Positions 46,384-58,600 of a DNA stretch of 60,000 nt are shown here, piece by piece; position 1 is the first letter of the stretch, and every line of letters begins with the position of its first letter. Source of the stretch: Hydractinia symbiolongicarpus (lineage: Eukaryota > Cnidaria > Hydrozoa > Anthoathecata > Hydractiniidae); assembly GCF_029227915.1 (NCBI RefSeq), contig NC_079878.1, positions 9,860,001-9,920,000 on the forward strand, given 5' to 3'. The notes beneath the pieces are model-generated. The model was given only the letters and a program-made list of their open reading frames with translations. It did not search any database and had not been told where the DNA came from. The position numbers and the translations under genes are program-made.

Positions 46384-49300
46384 TCAGCTACAAGCAGCCA
46401 TTAACATCTTATGAATGAAATCAAGAAATCTCCCGTCGGTTTGATCTTGTGGAAACTTCCGGATAACGGAGTGCTGAAACAAAAAAATTTTGTTCTTCAT
46501 GTTTAAAATCTGAGGACTTAAAAATCTGTTTCATATCCAAAGCGAAATGTGTTAAGAGTTGCACAAATAAATCGGGTATCAAATATATTTTTTAAGGGAG
46601 CCGTAATACACCACTACGCGCAAAATATATCAATTTAGAACTATCAAATATTTAAGCGTATCACCTTTAGCTTGTCTAGATACGATGAATCTGCGGACCA
46701 GATTTCAGTGAATTTAACAACGTCTGATGTGTTGCGATAGAAGTTGACCAATGAAACCTAAAATAATGCATACGACCTTTACCCTTCTGTATATATTCCG
46801 TCGCTCTTCTTACAAGTAACGTGAACTCTCAACAAAAAATGCATACCATTTCATTGATAAGATCTTGCGTTAGCACCTGATCTTGATGCGTGGTAAACCG
46901 AACGGATAACGGTAACCCGATTTGGTTCGGACTCGATTCGGATGGCTCGCGTACCCAAAATGCATTGAATTGCGATTCCTTTTTGTAGGAGTCATAAGGT
47001 GCTAAAAATTCAAAATGGGGTAGCCAAATTTATCACATACAATTACAAAATAAGTTATGTAAGTGAAGAGCAGCGCAGGGGCGACAGAATAAAATGAACG
47101 ACCTCAGGTTAAACCACTTTATGAGTGCCAATTTTACAACAACTTTTTTTAAGATAAACAATTTTATTCGTAAGGTGTTGACAGATCAAGTTATAACATC
47201 TGACAGAATTGTATTCCAATTTATAAAACCTCTTAATCACCAATATTTTTTGTTTTTTCTATTATTTCATGACCTCTGGAACTCCTGGGAACGGTATAAT
47301 TAAAGAGTGGCTTCAAAAGGTCATGCACATATGAACAGGGAGAGAGCTACAATCCTGGCCAAAATTGGTTGAGAAAAGGCCAAACACATGTGGATTTATT
47401 ATCTTTATTATCATTATTTTTGTTTCTGTCGTCCCATGTGTAGAGATTCTCTGTTTTGTTGACATAAACTAGCCAGCAAAATTGTGGTATGTGTATACTA
47501 AAACAGTGCAGGTTTTTACTTATAGAATAGTAGCTAGTTTCCAGTCCCCCTCTTCCCCATTTCAATGTTGAAGTCATTTTTACAGTTTGAAAAATGCAGT
47601 TGGCCACTCAACCCACAGCCAGCCATTGCCTTCAACATTGAAATGGGGGGAGAGGGGGGCTTGCATCTTTGTTTATCTTATAAGCTTATGTTGCATTGGA
47701 AATTTTATCAACAATTTTGGCCAGGATTGTAGGTTACATTGCCCTCCATGGGTGAGTAAATTCTAATTGGAAAAAGTTTGACCGTGGCCAATGAACAAAG
47801 AATTTATAACTTACTTACATACAATTAAGCCAACGCAAGGTTCGTAGTGTCCATCCTTTAAAGCTTTTTGATAACCTAGTTGACTCTTAATATCATTCAA
47901 ACTGGGATCGGGTTGACAAAAAGAATGGTTGTGATACCACCCCAGCAGTACGTAACCTTTTGATTCCATGTCCTCGTAAATCTAAACAGACGAATAAGTT
48001 TTGACACAACATGAAAAACGTATTAAAATCAGAGAATTATGTTACAAGCTCTGAACATCCTGAATTTTCTAATTCATTTTACTAGAACACCAGTCGAAGA
48101 AAGTGTACGTACACCAAAAAAAAAGCGAAAATAGCTACTGTAAAAGATGGAATGGAATTCGAGACTGTCCTAGACCTGTTGTTGATTTTTTGACGTATTA
48201 GTTGAGTTAGCTGACCACGTGTCCTCAAATCAAAAATAAACTGATTTTTTCACCGTGTAAAATAATAGCTCATTATTTTTAAAATAAAATGAGTCTCTGA
48301 AGAAACTCAGTAGTAGTTATTTTTAACGATATTTATCGATTTCTCGTAGAAGATCGATAACTCGTTTTGAAAATTAAAATAGTCCCTATACACGTAAATT
48401 CCTATGTATATATATAAAAAAGTTTCTTTGCAAAAAAAAGATTTTAAATGCTTTTATGAAAAAGAATGGTGAAGTCTTTATTTCAACGTCTTTCCAAATG
48501 ATCAATTGATCCAAATAATTTTTTTCAACAAACGCCCCCACCTCCCCGTCAAAAATTTCTTAAGCACAAAACAGATAAATTTCCAGAAACAAACGTGACG
48601 AATGTAAAAAAAAAATAAGCAGAAAATAGCCAGCATTCGAACTCAGAACTGTAAGTATAATAAGTTGTACCAGCACAATAACTGAATAAAAATGTTTTTG
48701 CAGTTTTTTCTCCATATTTTATTTAAGATTTTTAAGATAAGACTATTTAAGATTTTCAACTATGTTACTACAAGAACCATGGGCGAGATTTCCCTTATAA
48801 ATAAACCACCATTTCGAGCATTTTGAACACTTAATAACACACTTTAAACGTGGCAATAAAGAAAAAGATATTCACCAGGATCATTAAAAAATGTCTATTT
48901 TCATAGGACTTTTTGCTAAATTGGAGATTTATTTCTCCAGGTAAAAAGACATTTTAAAAATTTAAACTGTAGTTGTACCCACCTCATTTTCAACTTGTTC
49001 TACATCTTTTTCTTTGAACGAATCATCATAGCGACATGGGTAAGCTTTCGTCACTCGCAGATCTGTTAGAAGAAGCCAGAAAAAATCGAGAATTATTCTA
49101 GCAAAGTGGTAATTATTGATATTCATTTACATTTAAACGGATAATTTTTTTGGATCCGGCATAATAACAGTCACTCTTTCAATGAAAAACCTCTATAAAG
49201 CAAATGCAAATCGCACATTGTCTGAGGTCGAAGGGTTTTTTCTGCGCAAAAGATCTAAATGAAGTAACCCGATCACGTACTTTATTCGAGAAATTTTCGC

Positions 49301-52300
49301 GAGAGAAACTTTCGCAAATTTCGCGTATTTTAGCCTTTTTCGCGAAACTTTATCTCGCGAAACTTTTAAAAATGGCCATTCGCGAAAGTTGATTCAGTAC
49401 AAATTTTCTAAATTGTCGATTCGCGAAAGTTTATCCACTAAAATTTAAAAAAAAAATTGCTGGTTTCAAAAGTTATTTCTTGACTCTCACTTGGCTCGCC
49501 CTCCTGATAAAAAAGAGAGACAGATTTAGACTAGGTCAACCCTGTCACGCGACCCAGTAAGAAATGCTGAGGATCGAAATGGAATTCTGTCGAAGATCGA
49601 AATATCCCGCCTTGTTTTTGCTACTTTTCGTTACAATCTCATAACGCGAGTTGGATCAACCTATGCTGGCCTGACCTGTGTTAGCCAGTCTTGGCCCGTT
49701 AGGCTTTCACCGTGGACTAGAATCAACCGATGTGGGCCTGACCTATTTTTAGTCAGAAATTCTGAAGTCAGCCAGTCTTGGCTCTAAGTTATCCCGTGAA
49801 GCTTTCACTGTGCACTATAATCAACCTATGTAGGCCTTATCTATTTTTAGTCAGACAGTCTTGAACAAACCTGTCAAAATAGTTTCTATGTATTAATAAG
49901 GCTTGTAAGGCGCTTTGGTATAAATATTAGTGGGGCATACGGAAGATTCTTTTCGTTCTCAACATGGCTTGCAAGAGCATGAGAGAGCGTGTAAAGTTAG
50001 TTTTCAAAAACGTATATTTTGATGAGCTACCTCAAATATACGCTAAATTAATTAAGTGTTGCAAAACAACTTACTTATGGTTTTATCCGAAGAAATTGCT
50101 ATGGAGAGTATGCCTTCCTGCCTATGTGAAATCAGAGAAGGATAGTTGTACAATTACGTCGAAGTGAGTTGTTTATGTTTATCTTTTGTTGTTTCTATAT
50201 TAGCTAGGTATGCGTTTTTGTTATTATGACCACCATATCGTAGCTTTATTAATGTAGCTAGCTAGGGAGCTAAATGCTATTTTTTTAAAATTCATGCATT
50301 TTATCAGGTAAGAATTAATTTATATATAAGTGGGAAAAGTGTGCTGGTTGGCTGGCTGGCTAGATAGCTAGCTATCTCAGCTTTTGGTACTGATTTGGAT
50401 CTCTTTGATTGGTGCTGACTTTTTACTAGTTATCAAGCTAGCTACACAAAATAGTGCTCTGATTAGAGTGCGTTTTTTCTTAACTCGTCAGCAACAAAAA
50501 CCTTTGTTTTGCTTTACGTAGTTTTTCCATGAGGGGCTGGACACCTAACTCCTGTTCTTTTAGGAAAAAGGGGGCTAAAACAACTTTCAAAACGACACTT
50601 TGTGATGCTACTTCTTGCATCAAACAGTCAGGGTGAACTGATAATTAGCATGTAACAGAATATATATAATTAACCGATGCAGGATAATTAAACATCTTGC
50701 AAAAAATCTGACAATTTTATTAATTCTTTGTTTGCCTTTTTTTTGTTTCAATTTGAAATTTCAACTTTTTGGATTTGTCAAACAAAACAATGACTGATTC
50801 TTTTCTTCAAAATGAAAAACTGCAACTAATCAGACTCTCCAAAAAGAATTTCAAATTCGAGAATTTGGATAATAAACGATAAAATTTGTTGAATTCAATA
50901 TTAATCGATTTCGACACAATACATCCTGAATATATCGTCCACAGATTTATACATGTATTTATAACTTGTGCATCACATGGCATTGATTTGTATCTTTTTA
51001 ATTCCCTCCTTAAATTAAAGAGGCAAAGAGAGGTTAAAGAGATAATTAAACAACCTGGTGTTAATCCAGTTTATGGTAAAATTGTGTTCTTGTTACTTAT
51101 TTTAAATCGTACTTTCTTTTTCAGATTAGCTGTTATCCAACCATGCGCCATCAACATTTTCAAGGAATCGTTAACAAGAGAGTAAATTTTAAAGGCCTAA
51201 AAACTGAAATATTCAAATGTTAATATGTATTTATTGCTGAATTAATTGAAAATAATTCATTAAAATTAAACTTGTTTAAAAGTTATTACATTTGAATCAT
51301 GTTCATATATAACAAGATTTGTATCCCGGAATTTCCAGAATTTTTTAGATCAGTATTGCAAAATATCAGTTAAAGTTTTTACTATTATTTTAGAATACTA
51401 TATGTATGTAAAAATTATTATTTTTAATTTTTTATATATTAAGTTGTATTTTAACATTGCAAGTTAGTCACAATAATAATTGAGAATTAGATACTCAATG
51501 ATTTGTTTACCCCGTTATTCTCCGTTTTCAAGGTCTACTTCAAATTTTAGAATCTTCCGGGCTAATGACGAAATCTTCAAGCCGCAGGGCTTTTTGTTTT
51601 TTATTTAAAGTGTTTATACGGGGCTGCGATATTTATGAGAATGTTTCGTTTCGGTTATCAATGTCTAAAACGTCTGTATACGAGGTTGTTTTTTGTTCCC
51701 GTTTAAACCTATTTCAGGGTTCGCAAAGCCCGATTTAGCGAAACTTTCTGGACCGCCGCCCCAGGCCCTGCTTGGGGGGCTTACAGCGCACCCAAAGACC
51801 CCCAACTGTATATTCAAATATTCTTAGTAGGTCATGATGCACAGCATCATGACCGACTAAAAAATTTGCTAGATTCTCCCCTGCGCTGGGAACGAGATTG
51901 GAATAAACTAAGGAATAAAAAAATTTGTGTATGGCTTATAACCGAGTTACTGGCGAAGAAGACCATGACGACGATCCGTGGGAGACGGAAGAAGACAAGC
52001 CTAGAATTGTGTTTGATCTGTTTTGTGATTTTGACGATAAAGTCAATTTGTAAATAGAAGTTTTTATATACAGAGAAAATTACATCGTTAAAAACACTTT
52101 TCTGTCATAAGAAATATAGGCCACTTTATATAAGAACATAAAAAATCACGAATCGCGAAAGTTTATCTCGCCAAAACTTTCCAATTTCAGATTTCGCGAA
52201 AGTTTATCTCGCCAAAACTTTTTAATTGTAGATTCGCGAAAATTTATCCAAAAAATTTATCGAGTTTTTGGACTCGCGAAAGTTTCTCTCCCAAAATTTT

Positions 52301-52663
52301 CTCCAAATAAAGTATACAGCGGCAAAATGTTTTTCAAAATCGTGCACTTTATTTGTAGAAACTTTTGCAAATTTAACCTAAATTCCTGAGTATTAATTTC
52401 ACTGAAATTTTTCTTCGAAACTGAGTAAAATTTCCTCCTACCCGGAAATTTTGTATTGTAGCTTCGGAAAAATTGTTTGCGTACGAGTAAACCAAAGAAT
52501 TTATTTACTGCAGAAACAATAAATTTCGCTCTTATAACAGGCACCTGACAATACTTCAATTTATCTAGTTAAAAAGCTAGCTATACATACGCTGTCTACT
52601 GGCATCCCATTTACCAGCAAGATAGCCGGATACTTCTACTGTTGTCAAATGACAATGAAAGTC
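46384..52663 (-). CDS. MPND: MPND MPN/JAMM domain and C-terminal exons
   Basis: Exons 52591-52663, 48983-49062, 47819-47981, 46847-47001, 46665-46757, 46384-46473. The first holds DFHCHLTTVEVSGYLAGKWD, with the upstream catalytic-type Glu in VEVSGYL. Exon 47819-47981 holds the metal-binding motif GWYHNHSFCQPDPSLND, that is His-x-His, seven residues, then Ser-x-x-Asp. All JAMM ligands are present, but the usual Ser/Thr between the histidines is Asn, and the following Pro is Ser. Downstream exons give SPYDSYKKESQFNAFWV, LTQDLINEM, SLVNFYRNTSDVVKFTEIW and a short C-terminus HSVIRKFPQDQ. A minus-strand AATAAA lies 130 bp past the stop (46249-46254). Confidence 0.93.
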
Positions 52664-55600
52664 CTACATACAAAACCAAGGAAAAAATTACACACAAAAC
52701 AAAGAAACAAATTACACACAAAACAAATCACATCGTAAAGAACTTACGTAACAGTTAGGTAACAATTCTCCAATTGCAAGGTTTCAAGTCGTAAATGTAC
52801 AGATTGGGTATAGTAATCAGACGTGGAGTAAAAAGAAGCAACGTATCAAGAGCACTATAGGGCAGAGCACGCCTTCGATGTTCAGTTGGGTTTTTTGACT
52901 TATTTTATGTCAAACAGCTTTAAATACATGTGCCAAAAGATATAAAAATGAATCGCGGTCTTATAGAAATAGTGAAACATTTGATTTAGAACTTTAAAAA
53001 CTTTACAAAACAAATTTGAAAAATTGTTTATAAATAAAAAAGAAAATGGTTTCCAGTATGACGTCATATGATACCCTATGAAAATGCTCTGCGAACAAAT
53101 CAAATCATTTTAATTTTATCTTTACAACGGTTCAATTTCAACTTGCATAATTGAGAACTGAGTTTTACGGAATAAAATTTTATGAATTTTACAAAAAGAA
53201 ACTAAATTCTCTCACATCCCCCTGACTTTTCCAGCTTTTCCAGATTGCTGGCCATCTTGCATTTGGGTTGTTTAGATTTTTAAATTGTGTGTAATAGTCC
53301 GTTAATAAATAAGACAAGCTGCAATAACCCCACATACTTCGATAAAAACTACACACACCAAATTTTAAGCGAACTTACGATAAGTAAAAGAGCGCTGGTT
53401 GAAATAGCGATGGAGAAGGGTTGTATCTTTCCAGTAGATTGAAACTGTGCACACTCCACCAGTGTCGTTGGGTCGCTTAAAAAATCATTTAATGTTAAAA
53501 ACTGTACCGGTTTAACAAGTTTAGTAAATTTCCGGTTAATAAAGTGACAACTACCTGTCCGGTTGAATCATCGAATGTTTGACGGATATCCTTGTTCGAT
53601 TAACTCTTTTTCTTGGAACTGAAGAAAAAAAAGGTATAAAAATCAAAACAACGCTTTAGCCCTCTGTTTTATCTGCGTCCTCAACTATCATTTCAAGAAA
53701 TTGGTTCAGCGATTCTGTATAACAAATTTTTTGATAGCCTTCAAACATTAAAAGGAGACACTATGCGTTACTTTTTGTGTTTGTTTTTTTAACCAAGTGA
53801 CTGTCAAGACGAGTTTTTTGAAAGCTATCAACAGTTATCCTGTTTTCTAGTTATATTCGACAAAGAGGGGGGAGAAAAGGAACTGGAGGCAAACTTTTTA
53901 TATAGTAAAGAACTTGTTTCAAGTTTAAATTTTTAAGGTGCTAAGTGCAGCCGAAAAATGCTTAAAAAAATAGGTTCTATAAAAAATTGTGTAAGGTTTA
54001 ACATTGTGGAAAAAAGACATTAAAATCAAACATTATTAAAATATCCTATTTTACTTTATTGTCGTATTCTAGTGAATTAATTATAAATAATGTTTTAACC
54101 CACTCTTCTACCTTTTTGTTGTGATGTGTGATATACAGTACTGGATTCATAACCACCAGGACTTGATGGTTTTCTACAACGCAGAAAAGAATGAAATTTA
54201 ACCACGATTAATACAGCAGTGTGTATTTCAACTCATAACACGGGTTTCCCCAAAAAGATAGTAAACTTACTGAGAATTGGCTTGCACAGACATTTTCGTG
54301 TCTGTATTTAGCGTAGCACTTCTTTCAGCCATTCTCGAGAAAGTATTAACTGGTTTCCCAGTTTGTACTGCTTTTAATGCTTCACTAAAGGTTAGATAAT
54401 TTTGAGTAGGAGGAACATAGCCAGATGGTAGTTCACGATCTTGTGAAGGACTTTTTACTAGAGGGCTTTTAAGACGACCCTTTGCTGGACTTCTTGTTGG
54501 TTTGGAACTTTTGATATCAATTTTCATTGGAGAAGTATACTCCTTTGAGAAATAAAAAACAACTAACTCAGAACAATCATTTAGGAACATCGACTTTTTC
54601 CATCTTCTGAATAGCGTTTAAAAAATAGCAAAAAAGCATATTAAATTTGTTGACGAACGGGCACATTAAACCAAATCCTAAAACCCTTTTTTTATAGTGC
54701 ACAGCAAATTAATTTAAGTAACGGCATCCTTCAAACATACCTCGATTTTTCTCATTACTTAATCAGTCAACAACGTTTATTTACAACAAATTGAAAACAA
54801 TTGCTATATGTGGCCAATACAAATCATAAATAACCTTTGCTTTCACATTAAAAACATTTCTCTTACCGAAGTATTGACAAGAATGTATGGAGAATGTAAA
54901 GAAAGAGTTTTAAGGTTACATAGCAAAAAGGCATACCACAGTATCCTTTTCTGAAGACGCTGCAACAGCTTGTGCTATCTTCTGTTTTCTAAACCATGTT
55001 GATTTGAATTCGTCAAGCTTCCTGCCTTTGTATTTCACCTAAAGGATATGTAGTTAAAGTAAATGATAGTTTAAAAAAAGCTTCTCCTAAAATTAGCTAA
55101 ATAAAACTTTTCTTTGTACATCACCTAGTGCTTCTTCTATCTTTTATCTCAAAAAAGGAAATGGTAAGTGGAAGACCGTAATCATGATATCTATTTGAAG
55201 AAATATTTTCTAACAAGTTGATTTTGAAAATTTTCTACGTTGTCCCAGAAAGTCTGACCTAATATTTTGTCTAATTTTAAATTGAGATATAAATAAAAAT
55301 ATTTGAATTCAATTGCAAAAATGCAGCACAGAGGTTACAAAATGCTGTTTCTTAGCAAAACTGCATGTTTTAACAAAACAAATTCACTTTCCCAGATAAA
55401 CAGTTTAGCTAAGCAACCTTTGCACATATTTTTAAAGCTAGCAGCATATGTTGATTCAAGTTATTTCCAATAGTTATTTTGCTGCTGATTTGTTGCACTA
55501 ACAACACAAAGGCTATTCAATTAGTTGTTTTATGAACAGTGAAGATAAGTTTTTGGGGGTTGGCCATTTCTTCTTCTTCTTCTTCTTCTTCTTTCTCGGC

Positions 55601-58600
55601 TTAACGTCCGTTTTCCATGCTAGCATGGGTTGGACGGGGTATATTAATGACCCTCTTCCAATCTGATCTAGACTGTGTTAGATCTAAACTCAACTTCCTC
55701 TGTATCAAGTCTGTCCTTATAACCTCCTGCCAAATCTTTCTCGGTCTGCCTCTGGGCTTTGCCCCAGGAACTATCAAGTCTCTACACTTACTTACCCAAT
55801 TAGCCTCCTCCATTCTTTCCAAGTGCCCCAGCCAATTCAATCTTCTTATCTGGATAACATCTTTAATTCTACGGAGACTTAGCCTGCTTCTTAGCTCATC
55901 TGAACTCTTTCTGTCTCTCAGACTGGCGTTACACATCCACCTAACCATTCTCATATCATTCCTATCTAAACCGTCAAGATCTTCCTGCTTCACTGATGTC
56001 TCACTACCGTACAACATAACACTTCTTACACAGGCCTCATACAACCTACCTTTTACCTCAATTGACAAGACTCTGCTAGTCAACAAAGGAAGTAACTCTC
56101 TGAACCTTTTCCAAGCAGAACCTATCCTGCAAGTAACACTTCTTCCAACACCCCCTTCACTGCTCAACATATCACCTAAGTAACAGAAGTTCTCCACTAT
56201 CTCTAACGAGCCACTGTTGTACATCATTAAAGCTGGAAATACTTCATTCTCTATAATCTCACCTTTGCAACGCTTGCATACAAACTGAATGTCAGCTCTT
56301 AACCTTCCACTAATACTACTGCACTTCTTATGTACCCAATGCTTGGAAGTCTGACAAAAAATTGAGTTACTACCAACCCCTTTCCTGCAAACTCCACAAG
56401 GCCACTTTCCAACTACAAGGTCACACTTGGCTGCAATGCTACTAATCATGACTTTAGACTTTGCTGTGTTTACCTTTAGCCCTTTCTCTTCTAGTCCTTT
56501 CTTCCACTTCTCAAACTTTTCAACTAATTCTTCCATCGACTCTGCTATGAGAACCAAATCATCTGCATACAATAACTCCCATGGACAACCTGTTCTGAAC
56601 TCCATCGACAGTGCTTCTAAGACTAGAACAAACAACAAAGGACTAAGTACAGAACCCTGATGTACACCAACATTTACACTAAATTCATCACTAAGTGAAT
56701 CGTTAATCCTGACACGACTTCTAGCATTGCTGTAAATAGACTGTACCATCGTAACTAGCCACTCATCCACACCTAATTTTCTCATAGCCCACCAAATAAC
56801 TTTACGTGGCACTCTATCAAAAGCTTTCTCTAAATCTACAAACGCAAAATAGAAATTCTTTCTCTTTCCTAAATACTTTTCCTGAAGCTGTCCGAGTAAA
56901 AATATTGAATCTGTAGTGCCACGCCCTGGAACAAAACCAAATTGCATCTTATCCATATCAATCCTTTCTCTAAGTAACTTATCAATCACTCTTTCAATAA
57001 CTTTCATTACTTGATCAACCAACTTCAAACCTCTATAGTTACCCCTTTCTAATGCATCACCCTTGCCCTTGAAACAATTCACTATTACACTCGACTGCCA
57101 CTCACTCGGAATAGCACCATCCTTTATAATCTGGTTAGCAAGACTTGTAATAAGCTCAACTCCGATATATCCAGATGCTTTTACCATCTCTGCAACAATA
57201 CCTGATACTCCTGCAGCCTTGCCAATCTTCAATTTCCTAATAGCCTCTACTACCCATTCTGTCTTGATCTGCATAGCTGGACCTTCTACAACATCATCAT
57301 CAGACAAATTACCCTCATCCCAATCAAACTTAGTGTTAAGCAACCTCTGATAATGATTCTTCCAAGCTACCCTTTTCTCCTCCTCTGTGCTAGCCAAAAC
57401 ACCTTCATCATTACGTATACACTTCTCACCTACAACATCTTGGTTACTCTTCTTCATTTGCTTTGCTATCTGGAATACCTCATTGCGCTGGTCTTCCCTT
57501 CTTAACACATCTGCAAATCTGTTTCTCTCTGCTTCTGATTTTGCCTTATACACTGCTGTACGAGCACGACGCTTAGCTTCTAAGTAAATATTTTTACTAC
57601 CACCTGACTTCCACTCTTTCCAAAGTTTCCTCTTTTCCTTTATACACTGGTCAACCTCATTATTCCACCACCAGGTCTGTCTATGTCTAGCTGGTCCTTT
57701 TTCCACCCACAGGTATCATCAGAAGCTTCTAGAAGACAATTTTTCAAAGTAGTCCAAGTACTTTCAACATTGTCACTATCACATTGACCATTGTGGGCTA
57801 ACTGCTGAACTTTTGCACTAAATTGTCTTGCTACAATCTCTTCCTTCAGCTTCCAGACTTTACGACGGGGCCTGTACTTTCCCTTGGCTTTTTTTACACT
57901 CCTCCAGATAATATCACAAACCAGCAACCTATGCTGGGAAACGCACTCTCCCCCCGATATAACTTTCACGTCCTTCACCACTTTCTTGTCTGACTTTCTA
58001 ACCAGGAAGTAATCTATCTGTGTCTTAAAACCACCTGACTCATATGTTATCAGTCTACTCTGTCTCTTACTGAATGATGTGTTGCAAACCACCATGTCCG
58101 TTGCCATTCCAAACTCAAGCAATCTCTCCCCTTCCTTATTTTTGCTCCCGAATCCATAGCCTCCATGCACACCTCTATAACCTTCAGATGACTTCCCAAC
58201 ATGACCATTAAAGTCGCCGCCAACCATGACAAGTTCAGTGTCTCCAAACTTTGATGTGACTGCTATTAACTCATCATAAAACTTATCTTTATCTTCCTCA
58301 CTGAGTCCACACTGTGGAGCATAAACTGACAGAAAAGTGACAATCCTATTGCCTATCAAAAACTTTAACACTATAATACGACTATTCACACGCATAACAA
58401 CTATTACTTTTTCTACCCACTTCTCTGCAACGAATATGCCAACTCCTCCATATCCATCACTATTGCCAATCCAAAAAAGCTTACACCTTGCCCTCCTACA
58501 GTCCACAAATCTCACAGAAGCTCCTCTCCACCTGACTTCCTGAACACAACACATATCAACAGATCTACGTTCTAACATTTCAACTACTTACCTGCTCTAC

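Noticed and set aside
46099-46404. Overlapping plus-strand frames of 69 and 101 codons
   Set aside because: They are low-complexity AT-rich sequence overlapping the antisense of the last MPND exon and its 3' untranslated region.
47347-47607. 86-codon minus-strand frame
   Set aside because: Lies within the Tc1-like MITE and starts inside its palindrome; no transposase similarity.
50886-51185. 99-codon plus-strand frame in an MPND intron
   Set aside because: AT-rich composition, no recognisable motif and no start or splice context; kept out of the gene list for lack of support.
55617-57587. Plus-strand open frames of up to 188 codons
   Set aside because: They are the antisense of the LINE reverse transcriptase and show no protein features of their own.
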